Shown: positions 34,765 through 43,404, numbered from the stretch's first letter. The stretch is 64,000 bases of DNA from Microbacterium phyllosphaerae (GCF_017876435.1 NZ_JAGIOA010000001.1:3596001-3660000); one strand, 5' to 3'. A program made the numbers and translations. Notes: generated by a model from the letters alone, not told the origin.

Positions 34765-35943
34765 TCACCAGCGGATCACGTGGTTGTAGAGGTGGTCGTT
34801 GCGGGTGTCGGATGCCGCGCTGCGCAGGAACAGCGGCAGCATCGCATCCCGCATCGCGATCCCCAGCTTCGACTTCGTCACCCGCTTGTTGCGGTTGACC
34901 GCCCGCGCGTAGGCGACGACCTCTTCGGCGCGAGGCCTTCGGTCGTGTTCGTAGCCGGCGAACGCCTGCTCATGGTCGACGTCGTCACGCAGATGTCTGG
35001 CGAGTGAGATGGCGTCTTCGAGCGCGAGCGACGCCCCCTGACCGGCGCTGGGAGACGTCGCGTGCACCGCGTCGCCGACTGCCACGAGCCGTCCGCGGTG
35101 CCAGTGCGGCACGTGCGTGAGGTCGGCGAGCGGATAGGCGCCGATCTCCCCCTCGACGTGCTCGAGGATCTGCGGCACCGGGTGGGGGTCGTCGGCGTGC
35201 AGTGTGCGCAGCCGACGCAGCCACTCGTCGTCGGAGACCGCGCGGATGTCGTCACGGCTGGCGTTCCGGTCGGTGACGTTGGCGAACCAGTACACCGTTC
35301 CGTCGTCGCGCACCAGGTACCCGAAGAACGACTTCGCCCCGAACACCATGTACTGCTCCCCCGGAGTGGGCTCGAGACCCGGCACGCGCGAGAACCCTCC
35401 GACGCTGATCAGCCCGCTCGACGCCGGCGCCGGCGCATCCGGATCGATCGCCGTGCGCACGACGGATCCGACCCCGTCGGCGCCGACGAGCACGTCGCCG
35501 CTGGCCGTGGACCCGTCGGCGAAGTGCGCGACGACCCGGTCGGAGCGCTCCTCGATGCGCAGCAGTCGGGCTCCGAAGCGGTGGCAGATGCCGGCCGCGA
35601 CGACGGCATCGTGCAGCACTTCATGCAACCAGGATCGGCGCACGACCACGCTGCCGCGGGCGGGGTCTGCGGCGGGGCCGTTCGGCACGACGCCCAGGGG
35701 GCGCCCCCGCCCGCTCACCATGACCATGCGCGGGCACAGGTGGCCGTCGGAGACGAGGCGCTCACGCAGCCCAAGCTGGTCGAGGACGGCCAGACCGTTG
35801 GTGGCGACGTTGAGGAAGAGCCCGCCGAACGGGTCGGGCGCACTGTGCGCCTCGAAGATCTCGACCTCCCACCCGGCGCGCTGCAGGAACAGGGCGGTCG
35901 CGGGGCCGGCGACCCCACCGCCGATGATGAGCGCCTTGGGCAT
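34765..35943 (-). CDS. FAD-dependent monooxygenase (PHBH fold)
   Basis: 392 aa. N-terminal Rossmann motif for FAD (IIGGGVAGPATALFLQRAGW), a DG-type motif (VLVGADGVGS) and the second FAD motif VGDAVHATSPSAGQGASLALEDA-type sequence in residues 290-315. Aromatic hydroxylase-like class A flavoprotein; substrate unknown. It is divergent from a MarR regulator with a 9+9 bp palindrome in the 78 bp gap, the usual arrangement for a repressor of drug- or phenol-responsive oxidases. Confidence 0.88.
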   Translation of the reverse strand: MPKALIIGGGVAGPATALFLQRAGWEVEIFEAHSAPDPFGGLFLNVATNGLAVLDQLGLRERLVSDGHLCPRMVMVSGRGRPLGVVPNGPAADPARGSVVVRRSWLHEVLHDAVVAAGICHRFGARLLRIEERSDRVVAHFADGSTASGDVLVGADGVGSVVRTAIDPDAPAPASSGLISVGGFSRVPGLEPTPGEQYMVFGAKSFFGYLVRDDGTVYWFANVTDRNASRDDIRAVSDDEWLRRLRTLHADDPHPVPQILEHVEGEIGAYPLADLTHVPHWHRGRLVAVGDAVHATSPSAGQGASLALEDAISLARHLRDDVDHEQAFAGYEHDRRPRAEEVVAYARAVNRNKRVTKSKLGIAMRDAMLPLFLRSAASDTRNDHLYNHVIRW

Positions 35944-35993
35944 GGGGCATCCCTTCGATAGTCTGAGAACAGAAGAGAGAGTCTCGTAAATAG

Positions 35994-36016
35994 AGTCTCT
36001 CTGATTTAGAGAGACT
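35994..36016. promoter_or_regulatory. Palindromic MarR-type operator
   Basis: AGTCTCTCT-gattt-AGAGAGACT, perfect 9+9 bp, ending 5 bp before the MarR ATG. An additional AGAGAGTCTC half-site lies just upstream (35976-35985). The region is also AT-richer, as a promoter would be. It probably blocks both divergent genes. Confidence 0.7.
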
Positions 36017-36021
36017 AATGG

Positions 36022-36507
36022 ATGCCTGAGAAGCCGTCAACCCGTACTGCCGCGATCGCGCGCCAGGGCGAGGTGATGCGCGAGTTCATGGCCAGAGCGG
36101 TGCTCTTCCAAGAGGCCGTGGCGCGCTCGGGGGGCCTGAACGGCAGTGACCTGCAGGCGGTCGGACTGCTGCTGAGCGAAGGCCCTGCCACCCCCGGAGA
36201 GCTCGCTGCGCGCACGGGCCTGACCGCCGGGGGCGCCGTGACCGCGATGATCGACCGCCTCGAACGCGCAGGTTTCGTGACTCGGACACGTGACGAGAAC
36301 GACCGCCGACGCGTGATCGTCTCGGCGGTCCCCGAGGCCGTGATGGGGCGGGTCGGGCACGTGTACGGCCGGGTCGCCGAGCGCTGGAACGAGTATCTCG
36401 ACACGCTCACCGACGAGCAGATCGACTTCGCCAACGAGTTCCTCGTTCGCGCGGCCCGCCTCAACCAGGAGGAGACCGAGGCGCTGCACGGCGCCGCACG
36501 GCCCTGA
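36022..36507 (+). CDS. MarR-family transcriptional regulator
   Basis: 161 aa. Winged helix in residues 45-110: SDLQAVGLLLSEGPATPGEL, then GLTAGGAVTAMIDRLERAGF and RTRDENDRRRVIVSAV (the wing). Start at 36022; the ATG at 36018 is in a frame that stops at once. Divergent from the FAD monooxygenase, the likely target together with itself. Confidence 0.9.
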   Translation: MPEKPSTRTAAIARQGEVMREFMARAVLFQEAVARSGGLNGSDLQAVGLLLSEGPATPGELAARTGLTAGGAVTAMIDRLERAGFVTRTRDENDRRRVIVSAVPEAVMGRVGHVYGRVAERWNEYLDTLTDEQIDFANEFLVRAARLNQEETEALHGAARP

Positions 36508-36580
36508 CGCATCGCGCAGCATCCGGTCGCTCCCTCCTTCCGTCGGGAATGCGCCACAGCGCTCCTGCGTTGGGGTCGGC

Positions 36581-37615
36581 GTGACTGCTCTCTCCGTTCT
36601 CGACCTCGTCCCGGTTCGCACCGGGCAGACCAGCGCCGAGGCGATCTCCGCCTCCCTGTCCCTCGCGGCCACCGCCGACCGGCTCGGGTATCGCCGCTAT
36701 TGGTTCGCCGAGCACCACAACATGCCCGCTGTGGCATCCACCACTCCTCCGGTGCTGATCGCCGCGGCCGCGATGCGCACGACGCAGATCCGTCTGGGCT
36801 CAGGCGGCGTCATGCTGCCCAACCACGCTCCGCTGATCGTCGCCGAGCAGTTCGCCGCCCTCGAGGCCATCGCGCCCGGCCGCATCGACCTCGGCCTCGG
36901 TCGCGCTCCCGGCAGCGACCCCGTGATCACGCAGCTGCTGCGCGGATCGGGTACGACGAGCGACGTCGAGCAGTTCCCGCGCAACGTGCAGGACATCGCC
37001 GCTCTCCTCTCGGGCGAGGGCGCGACCGTGCGCTTCACCTCGGGTGGCGAGTACACCGTGCATGCGACACCGTCCGCCACCGGCAACCCCGAGGTGTGGC
37101 TGCTCGGGTCGAGCGACTACTCCGCCCAGCTCGCCGCATCGCACGGCCTGCCGTACGTGTTCGCGAACCACTTCTCGGGGCAGGGTCTCGAGCGAGCCCT
37201 CGACCTGTACCGCACCGGATACCAGCCGAGCGAAGAGCACCCCGAGCCGCGCACGTTCCTCACGGTCAACGTCGTGGCATCCCCCACTCAGGAGGAGGCC
37301 GAGGCCCGCGCCCTCCCGCAGCTGCGCATGATGTCGCGCCTGCGCCTGAACAAGCCGCTCACCGCACTCGAGACGGTCGAGGAGGCACTGGCCGCAGAGC
37401 CGGATGCCGCGACCGACCAGGTCGTCGAGGCCGCCCGCTCGCGGTGGTTCGTCGGCACGGGCGAATCCGTCGCCGCAGAAGTGCGCGCTTTCGCGTCGAA
37501 GTGGGGAGTCGACGAGGTCATGCTCTCGCCCGTCGCGGGTGCGTACGAGTCCGAGCCGCGCGACTCCGCCGCCGGCCGCGCGCAGACGCTCGAGCTCGTC
37601 GCCGCCGCGCTCTAG
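36581..37615 (+). CDS. LLM-class flavin-dependent oxidoreductase
   Basis: 344 aa, GTG start at 36581. A TIM-barrel bacterial luciferase-like protein: YRRYWFAEHHNMPAVASTTP near residue 40, GSGGVMLPNHAPLIVAEQFA, LGLGRAPGSDP and a late GSSDYSAQLAASHGLPY. These are the MsnO8-type group that uses FMNH2. Substrate unknown. It is 73 bp after the MarR gene and could be read from the same promoter. The 340 bp after it is repeat-rich. Confidence 0.88.
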   Translation: MTALSVLDLVPVRTGQTSAEAISASLSLAATADRLGYRRYWFAEHHNMPAVASTTPPVLIAAAAMRTTQIRLGSGGVMLPNHAPLIVAEQFAALEAIAPGRIDLGLGRAPGSDPVITQLLRGSGTTSDVEQFPRNVQDIAALLSGEGATVRFTSGGEYTVHATPSATGNPEVWLLGSSDYSAQLAASHGLPYVFANHFSGQGLERALDLYRTGYQPSEEHPEPRTFLTVNVVASPTQEEAEARALPQLRMMSRLRLNKPLTALETVEEALAAEPDAATDQVVEAARSRWFVGTGESVAAEVRAFASKWGVDEVMLSPVAGAYESEPRDSAAGRAQTLELVAAAL

Positions 37616-37660
37616 TCCCGCGGCGGGGTTGCGGCGCCTCGCGCCCCGCCGCGCCGCGCG

Positions 37661-37720
37661 TCGCCCCGCCGCATCCCGCACCGCGCCGCCGCATCCCGCA
37701 CCGCGCCGCCGCATCCCGCA
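37661..37720. repeat. 20-bp tandem repeat, three units
   Basis: Unit CCGCGCCGCCGCATCCCGCA, exact at 37681-37700 and 37701-37720, with a variant at 37661-37680. It lies directly downstream of the LLM gene and before family A repeats. Confidence 0.85.
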
Positions 37721-37728
37721 TCCAGTCA

Positions 37729-37836
37729 GGGCCAGTTCCGCGCCCCTCCCCCCGTCGGGGCCAGTTCCGCATCCTGAAAAGGGCTTCGGGATGCAGAACT
37801 GGCCTCGGTCGCGGTGCCGGATGCGGAAGTGGCCGC
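37729..37836. repeat. Family A repeats upstream of the Vsr-like nuclease gene
   Basis: Inverted copies at about 37730 and 37759-37774 (GGCCAGTTCCGCATCC) pair with 37789-37804 (one mismatch, 14 nt loop). Another direct copy, GGATGCGGAAGTGGCCGC, sits at 37819-37836. The gap from 37616 to 37953 otherwise holds only the nuclease gene's promoter. Confidence 0.8.
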
Positions 37837-37953
37837 GCTCACGGCGACATCCTGCACCGTGGATGCTGTCCACAGGCGCGACTTGTCCACATCTCTCGGG
37901 AGATCCGCCACTTTCGGCAACGGGTGGCGGATCCGATCAGCCATCTTGATCGG

Positions 37954-38874
37954 ATGCGCCATCGGATTCTCCTGCCCGACGAACTCGGCCGACATTTCTC
38001 CGTGCGGCAGGCCGCGGCCGCGGGCATAGGTCGGGGCCGCGTCTCTGCACGCGATCTCGACCGCCCCTTCCGCGGGGTGCGCTCGGTCACGACTGCCGAG
38101 ACACCGCTCGAGCGAGTCGCCGCGCTTGCGCCTCGACTGCACAATGGTCAGCTGATCGGCGGAGAGACGGCGATGCGGGTATGGGGGAATCCGCACCCCG
38201 GCAAATGGAGCGTCGGCGACCCGATCGTGGTGGTCGTGGCGACGGGTTCGGCGCGCGTCCGCCGCCGCGGAGTCACCGGCAGACGCCTCGCGGAGGGACG
38301 CGCGCATCCCTGGCGAATCGGCGAGATCCCGATCATCGATCCGATCGCGGCTCTGTTCATGTGCGCCGCAGCGCTGACCGACGATCAGGTGGTGATCGCC
38401 CTCGACGCACTGCTCACCACGGCAGACAACTATCCCGGGCTCCGCGCTGGCCGTCCGCTGTTCACCGTGACCGACATCGAGCAGCGACTGCGGGACTGGA
38501 GCCGCTTCCCCGGCTCCAGACGAGTCCGCGATGGGCTGTCTCGGGCGCGGGAAGGAGCGGAATCGCCGAAGGAAACCGAGACGAGGCTGCTCATCGTCGC
38601 CGATGGGCTTCCCGAACCCGTCGTGCAGTATGAGATCCACGAGAACGGCGTCCTCATCGCGAGAAGCGACATGGCCTATCCCGGCCTCAGGATCGCGATC
38701 GAGTACGAGGGCGACGGCCACCGTACTAGCCGCGATCAGTGGCGCCGCGACATCCAGCGACAGCGCGAGCTCGAGGACCACGGATGGATCGTCATCCGCG
38801 TGACCCAACTCGACCTCGCCGACCCGCGAGCGCTGCTCGACCGCATCCGCCGCGCGAGAGCATCCCGCCGCTGA
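37954..38874 (+). CDS. Protein with C-terminal Vsr/DUF559-like nuclease domain
   Basis: 306 aa from ATG 37954 (MRHRILLPDELG). The N-terminal third resembles the winged-helix part of AbiEi-like proteins (HFSVRQAAAAGIGRGRVSAR, then PFRGVRSV). The C-terminus carries a Vsr/DUF559-like PD-(D/E)xK core: IAIEYEGDGHR, then RRDIQRQRELEDHGWIVIRV. This is a common Microbacteriaceae protein of unknown role, sometimes annotated as a DUF559 endonuclease. It is flanked on both sides by family A repeats. Function is not proven. Confidence 0.7.
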   Translation: MRHRILLPDELGRHFSVRQAAAAGIGRGRVSARDLDRPFRGVRSVTTAETPLERVAALAPRLHNGQLIGGETAMRVWGNPHPGKWSVGDPIVVVVATGSARVRRRGVTGRRLAEGRAHPWRIGEIPIIDPIAALFMCAAALTDDQVVIALDALLTTADNYPGLRAGRPLFTVTDIEQRLRDWSRFPGSRRVRDGLSRAREGAESPKETETRLLIVADGLPEPVVQYEIHENGVLIARSDMAYPGLRIAIEYEGDGHRTSRDQWRRDIQRQRELEDHGWIVIRVTQLDLADPRALLDRIRRARASRR

Positions 38875-38961
38875 CTTCCCCGCCTGCTGTCCCTCCTGCT
38901 GCTGTTCCTCCTGGTGCCCCTTCCCGGCCGCCCAGCCCGGTCCATCAGCGAGCCTCCAAAC

Positions 38962-39070
38962 GGGGCCAGTTCCGCACTCAGCATCCGAGCGGGGTCACTT
39001 CCGCAGCTGAAACGCGGCACTGCGATGCGAAAGTGGCCCCGCGGAGGTTTGAGATGCGAAACCGGCCCCA
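38962..39070. repeat. Family A repeats downstream of the nuclease-like gene
   Basis: Inverted copy at 38989-39005 (GCGGGGTCACTTCCGCA) faces 39026-39042 (TGCGAAAGTGGCCCCGC; two mismatches, 20 nt loop). Additional copies are near 38962 and 39051. The 38875-39417 interval has no gene. Confidence 0.8.
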
Positions 39071-39118
39071 ATAGGCGCGCGGTGCGGTCGTGGGTGCTCG
39101 AGGACGGCTGATCCCGGC

Positions 39119-39167
39119 CAAGCGTCAAGCGTCAAGTATCAAGCGTCAAGTATCAAGCGTCAGGCGT
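39119..39167. repeat. Heptanucleotide microsatellite (CAAGCGT)7
   Basis: Seven head-to-tail heptamers: CAAGCGT with interleaved CAAGTAT variants and a final CAGGCGT. Perfect period of 7 bp across 49 bp; prone to slippage. Confidence 0.9.
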
Positions 39168-39171
39168 CCAA

Positions 39172-39310
39172 GCGGGGCCACTTCTGCACCGCTCCGCCAG
39201 GCGGGGTCACTACTGCAGCCGAAACGCGGCTCCGAGGTGCGAAAGTGACCCCGCAGGCTGTTGCGGTGCGAAAGTTACCCCGCAGGGCGGCGCGGTACGA
39301 AAGCGACCGC
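39172..39310. repeat. Family A repeats upstream of the 70-aa gene
   Basis: Inverted copies at 39172-39188 and 39201-39217, direct copies at 39236-39254, 39265-39283 and 39294-39310 (the last degenerate). The arrangement can fold into a hairpin between 39201-39217 and 39238-39254. Confidence 0.8.
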
Positions 39311-39340
39311 ACCGCACCGCACCGCACCGCACCGCACCGG
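39306..39340. repeat. Pentanucleotide microsatellite (ACCGC)6
   Basis: Six exact ACCGC copies and one ACCGG. It directly abuts the last family A copy and ends about 78 bp before the next gene. Confidence 0.9.
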
Positions 39341-39417
39341 CGCAGCGCAGCGCCCGCATCAAGGGCTGGTATTCCGGTGCGCCTGGGCGTAGCGTCACGA
39401 CCAACGGAAGGGGTTCG

Positions 39418-39630
39418 ATGATGAGCACGACCAAGACCCTGGCCCTCTGGGTGGCGTATGGGACGAACGGTGTCGTCGGCAGCATCCGACACGATGATGA
39501 GGGGTACACCGTCGTCATGGCGGGTTCCGATGCGGCGACGGGCACGTACCCGAATCTCGCGTCGGCGAAGGGCGCACTGCACTCGCACATGTCGCCCGGT
39601 AGCGCCTGGCCGATGTTCCGCGAGCACTGA
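39418..39630 (+). CDS. Small hypothetical protein (70 aa)
   Basis: 70 aa (ATG 39418, or 39421 immediately after), preceded by GGAAGGGG. It reads ALWVAYGTNGVVGSIRHDDE, then GYTVVMAGSDAATGTYPN and ASAKGALHSH: a small beta-rich domain resembling methylated-DNA or 'YegP/DUF1508-like' single-domain proteins in outline, but no family is claimed. Monocistronic, followed by a palindrome. Confidence 0.65.
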   Translation: MMSTTKTLALWVAYGTNGVVGSIRHDDEGYTVVMAGSDAATGTYPNLASAKGALHSHMSPGSAWPMFREH

Positions 39631-39655
39631 CACAGACGGGGAGAGCAGGGGCGCA

Positions 39656-39682
39656 ACGGTCGCGGACCACGTCCGCGACCGT
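39656..39682. promoter_or_regulatory. Perfect 12-bp palindrome in front of moeA
   Basis: ACGGTCGCGGAC-cac-GTCCGCGACCGT, ending 14 bp before the moeA ATG. It could terminate the small upstream gene, or act as an operator or leader hairpin for moeA. Confidence 0.6.
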
Positions 39683-39696
39683 CGTACGCTGACTGC

Positions 39697-40962
39697 ATGC
39701 GAATCGCCCCTCTTGCTGTGACTCCCGCGATGCTGACGGTCGAGGCGCATCTCGACACGATCCTCGCGGCTGCGGCCCCGATCCCCGGTGAGACCGTCCG
39801 GGTCGAGGATGCCGCCGGGCGCACACTCGCGGCACCGGTGCTCGCCCGTGTGGACGTGCCGCTGTTCGACAACTCGGCCATGGACGGGTACGCCGTGCGC
39901 TACGCGGATGTCTCGTCGGCGACCGCCGAGCATCCGGTCGAGCTGCGGGTGATCGCCGACCTGCCTGCCGGGTCGACCGCACAGCCCGAGCTCGGCGCCG
40001 GCGACGCCGTCAGGATCATGACGGGCGCTCCGGTTCCGCGCACGGCCACCGCCGTGGTGCCGTTCGAGCACACGCGAGACGGGTTGCAGAGCGTCGATGC
40101 ACCCGCGGTGATCACCACGGCGCCTGCGCGGGAGGGCGCCCACATCCGTCGCCGCGGTGAGGAGCTCCGAGCGGGCGCCGAGGTCGCGCCGGTCGGCGCC
40201 GTCGTCGGGCCGCTGCAGATGACAGCGTTCGCGGTGGTCGGGGTCGACAGCATCCTGGTCCGACGACGCCCCCGCGTCGCCGTGATCTCGACGGGCAGCG
40301 AGCTCGCACCGGCCGGTGGCGAGTTCGTGCCCGGGCAGATCCCCGAGTCGAACTCGGTGCTGCTCGCCTCGCTGTGCGCCGAAGCCGGGGCCGAGGTCGT
40401 CTCGGTCGACACGGTGACGGATGAGGATGCCGCATTCGGGGCTCTGCTCGACCGTGCGATCCGCGACGCCCGCGCCGATGTCGTGGTCACCTCCGGCGGC
40501 GTGAGCGCCGGCGCGCACGAGGTGGTCAAGAACGTGCTCCGTGATCGCATCGCGTTCGTCGCCGTGGCGATGCAGCCGGGCCGGCCGCAGGCGTTCGGCC
40601 GCATCGACGACACCCTGATCTTCGGCCTGCCCGGCAACCCGTCGAGCGTCGCCGTGTCTTTCGAGGCGTTCGTGAGGCCTGCGCTCCTCGCGCTGCAGGG
40701 GCGCTCCGAGCACCGGCGTCCGACACTCAGGATGCCGACCACGACCGGATGGCGCAGCCCGGCAGGGCGACGGCAGTACGTGCCCGTGACGCTCGACCGC
40801 TCGGATCCTGCCGCCTGGTCGGTGCGTCCCGCGGCCGCCGACGGATCGTCGGGTTCGCACCTCGCCGCAGGACTGGCGCGAGCGGATGCCTACGCGGTCG
40901 TACCCGAGGATGTGGCGGCGGTCGCCGCGGGCGACCTCGTCGACGTGATGCTGCTCGCATGA
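39697..40962 (+). CDS. moeA: Molybdopterin molybdotransferase MoeA
   Basis: 421 aa. Domain order is complete: N-terminal SAMDGYAV motif at about residue 60, linker domains, MogA-like domain with STGSEL and SGGVSAGAHEVV (about 190-280), GLPGNPSSVAVSFE at about 310, and the C-terminal beta domain. It inserts molybdate into molybdopterin for the nitrate reductase encoded downstream. First gene of the molybdenum-cofactor operon; its stop overlaps the mobA start (ATGA). Confidence 0.95.
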   Translation: MRIAPLAVTPAMLTVEAHLDTILAAAAPIPGETVRVEDAAGRTLAAPVLARVDVPLFDNSAMDGYAVRYADVSSATAEHPVELRVIADLPAGSTAQPELGAGDAVRIMTGAPVPRTATAVVPFEHTRDGLQSVDAPAVITTAPAREGAHIRRRGEELRAGAEVAPVGAVVGPLQMTAFAVVGVDSILVRRRPRVAVISTGSELAPAGGEFVPGQIPESNSVLLASLCAEAGAEVVSVDTVTDEDAAFGALLDRAIRDARADVVVTSGGVSAGAHEVVKNVLRDRIAFVAVAMQPGRPQAFGRIDDTLIFGLPGNPSSVAVSFEAFVRPALLALQGRSEHRRPTLRMPTTTGWRSPAGRRQYVPVTLDRSDPAAWSVRPAAADGSSGSHLAAGLARADAYAVVPEDVAAVAAGDLVDVMLLA

Positions 40963-41606
40963 GTACGACATCGGAGACCCCACCCGTGCAGCCCGCAGAC
41001 GCACAGCCAGCGGCGATCGTCCTCGCGGGCGGTCGCGCCTCCCGTCTCGGCGGCGCGGCCAAGCCGTTGCTCGAGGTCGACGGACGCCCGCTGCTCGAGC
41101 ACGCCGTGGTGGCACTCGCGGACTGCGAACCGGTGGTCGTGGTCGGCCCGCGGATGCCCGTCGGCGGCCATGTGGTCTGGACGCAGGAGACCCCGGCGTT
41201 CGGTGGCCCCGTGGCGGGCATCGCCGCCGGGCTCGCGCTGGTCGACAGCGCCGAGGTCTACGTCCTCGCCGCCGATCTGCCGAACGCCGTGGCGGCCGTG
41301 GCGCTGTTGCGACAGCATCCGCCGCTCTCCGAGAACCAGGACGGCCTCTGCCTGGCGGACGCCTCGGGACGGATGCAGTGGCTGACCGGCCGCTACCGGG
41401 TCGATGCCCTGCGCACAGCGCTCACGAGACTCCCCGACGCGGGTCGGGATGCCTCGGCACGCGCACTGCTCGGCGGACTCGCGATCGGCGTCGTGCCGGC
41501 CGGCGACCTGGCGACCGACGTCGACACGTGGGACGATCTGGAAAGAGCCAGAACGACGATGGCGCAGCGAGCCCCGCGCGACGATGCTCCCGAGGAGACG
41601 ACATGA
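40959..41606 (+). CDS. mobA: MobA-like NTP transferase
   Basis: 215 aa, start overlapping the moeA stop. Nucleotidyltransferase signature near the N-terminus (IVLAGGRASRLGGAAKPLLE), then AADLPNAVAAV and a late VDTWDDLERA. MobA attaches GMP to molybdenum cofactor to give the bis-MGD form that nitrate reductase uses. The call rests on family and neighbours; a related sugar nucleotidyltransferase is less likely. Confidence 0.85.
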   Translation: MSTTSETPPVQPADAQPAAIVLAGGRASRLGGAAKPLLEVDGRPLLEHAVVALADCEPVVVVGPRMPVGGHVVWTQETPAFGGPVAGIAAGLALVDSAEVYVLAADLPNAVAAVALLRQHPPLSENQDGLCLADASGRMQWLTGRYRVDALRTALTRLPDAGRDASARALLGGLAIGVVPAGDLATDVDTWDDLERARTTMAQRAPRDDAPEETT

Positions 41607-41887
41607 CAGACAAGCCGCAGCACCTTCCGGTCGAGGCCCTGGATGAGTGGACCGCCGCCGTCTGTGAGTCCCTCGACATCGACCGCGAGTCGGTCGACGT
41701 CGCCCTGCTGCTGAACCTCGCCCGCGACGTCGCGCACGGCGTCGCACGCCCTGCGGCCCCGCTGAGCGCGTATCTGGCGGGCCTCGCTGCAGGTCGCTCA
41801 GGCGGCAGCCGCGAAGACACCGCGGCCGCGGTCGCGACGATCACCGAGCTCGCCGCGACCTGGCGCACCGACGACCGGGATTCCTGA
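41603..41887 (+). CDS. DUF6457 protein
   Basis: 94 aa, ATG 41603 overlapping the mobA stop by 4 bp. Helical, begins MTDKPQHLPVEALDEWTAAV, core VALLLNLARDVAHGVARPAA, then SAYLAGLAAG. This small family is typically found in actinobacterial molybdenum-cofactor operons. Role unknown; perhaps a chaperone or adaptor for cofactor insertion. Confidence 0.85.
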   Translation: MTDKPQHLPVEALDEWTAAVCESLDIDRESVDVALLLNLARDVAHGVARPAAPLSAYLAGLAAGRSGGSREDTAAAVATITELAATWRTDDRDS

Positions 41888-41925
41888 AGTTCTCTCATCG
41901 GCCGTGTGTCCGATGTGATCCAGAA

Positions 41926-41941
41926 GTAATCGCCCGGTAAT
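41926..41941 (+). promoter_or_regulatory. GTAAT direct repeat (GlnR-box-like) upstream of narK
   Basis: GTAAT-cgcccg-GTAAT: two pentamers 11 bp apart, the spacing of actinobacterial GlnR boxes (GTnAC-n6-GnAAC). It lies 72 bp upstream of the narK ATG in the 125 bp gap. Suggests nitrogen control; the match to consensus is partial. Confidence 0.45.
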
Positions 41942-42012
41942 CGCACTCGTGCGGGCCTGCAACATCCGCCCCCTACGTTCAGAGAACTCACCTCTCGAAC
42001 GCAGGAGCCGCG

Positions 42013-43404
42013 ATGTCCCAGATCACCGGAAGAAGCAGCGTCGACACCCATGCCGTGACCCTCACGCGGCGACCCGGACGGTGGATCGACGGGTGGAATC
42101 CTGAGGATGCGACCTTCTGGGCATCCGAAGGCAAGGCGATCGCGCGACGCAACCTCGGCTGGTCGATCTTCGCCGAGTTCCTCGGCTTCATCATCTGGCA
42201 GCTGTGGAGCATCGTGGTCGTGCTGCTTCCCGCAGCCGGCTTCACGCTCAGCACCACCGAGTCGTTCTGGTTGATCTCGCTGCCGAGCCTCGTCGGTGCG
42301 ACCCTGCGGTTCCCCTACACGTTCCTCGTCGCCCGATTCGGCGGACGCAACTGGACCATCGTCTCGGCGCTGCTCCTGCTGATCCCGGCGATCCTGCTCG
42401 GCATCGTCGTGCAGGACCCCGAGACCCCGTTCGGCGTGCTGCTCGCGGTGGCGGCGCTGGCCGGATTCGGTGGCGGCAACTTCGCGAGCTCCATGGCGAA
42501 CATCACCTACTTCTTCCCGCAGAAGGAGAAGGGGTGGGCGCTCGGGCTCAACGCCGCGGGCGGCAACCTGGGCACCTCGGTCGCCCAGCTCGCGGTGCCG
42601 ATCGTCGTCTCGGTCACCGCCGCCTTCACCTTCAACCTCTCGCTCGCGGGCTGGATGTGGGTGCCGCTGATCCTGGTCGCCGTCTGGGGCGCGTGGCGTC
42701 ACATGGACAACCTGTCGTCCGCCAAGGCCGACTTCGCCGGGGCCGCAGCTGCACTGCGCGAACCGCACCTGTGGGTGCTGTCACTGCTCTACATCGGCAC
42801 CTTCGGGTCGTTCATCGGCTTCTCGAGCGTCTTCCCGAAGCTGATCGCCGACACGTTCCCCGAGTTCTCGACGTTCCAGATCGGCAGCGCCTCGCTCTCG
42901 CTCGCGTTCCTCGGCGCACTGGTCGGCTCGCTGGCCCGCCCGTACGGAGGCAAGCTCGCCGACCGCTTCGGCGGTGCTCGGATGACGATCGCCGCGTTCT
43001 CGCTCATGATCGTCGGCGCCCTCTCGCTGCTCATCACCCTGCAGGCGAACAGCTTCGCGCTGTTCCTCGGATGCTTCCTGCTGCTGTTCGTCGCGGCGGG
43101 AATCGGAAACGGCGCGACCTACCGGATGATCCCCAATGTCTTCGCCGCCCGGGGTGCCGCGACCGCGGGTGACGCACTCGCGGTCAGCACTCAACGCAAG
43201 GGGGCAGCGGCCCTCGGCCTGATCTCGGCGATCGGCGCCTACGGCGGATTCGTGATCCCCCAGGTGCTGGCCGCTGCGAAGAGCGGCACGGGTTCGTACG
43301 CACCGGCGTTCGGCGGATTCGTCGCCGCGTACGTGGTGCTGCTGCTCATCACGGTCTTCGTCTACCTCGTGCCGCGGGCCTCGCTCGCCGGGCACCGGAT
43401 CTGA
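42013..43404 (+). CDS. narK: Nitrate/nitrite MFS transporter NarK
   Basis: 463 aa, 12 membrane helices, preceded by AGGAG. NarK signatures are visible: GFGGGNFASSMANITYFFPQ in helix V and GIGNGATYRMIPNVF in helix XI, the two nitrate signature motifs. It imports nitrate for the reductase encoded behind it. The long N-terminal cytoplasmic part (residues 1-45) is typical of actinobacterial members. Two bp separate its stop from the next start. Confidence 0.93.
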   Translation: MSQITGRSSVDTHAVTLTRRPGRWIDGWNPEDATFWASEGKAIARRNLGWSIFAEFLGFIIWQLWSIVVVLLPAAGFTLSTTESFWLISLPSLVGATLRFPYTFLVARFGGRNWTIVSALLLLIPAILLGIVVQDPETPFGVLLAVAALAGFGGGNFASSMANITYFFPQKEKGWALGLNAAGGNLGTSVAQLAVPIVVSVTAAFTFNLSLAGWMWVPLILVAVWGAWRHMDNLSSAKADFAGAAAALREPHLWVLSLLYIGTFGSFIGFSSVFPKLIADTFPEFSTFQIGSASLSLAFLGALVGSLARPYGGKLADRFGGARMTIAAFSLMIVGALSLLITLQANSFALFLGCFLLLFVAAGIGNGATYRMIPNVFAARGAATAGDALAVSTQRKGAAALGLISAIGAYGGFVIPQVLAAAKSGTGSYAPAFGGFVAAYVVLLLITVFVYLVPRASLAGHRI

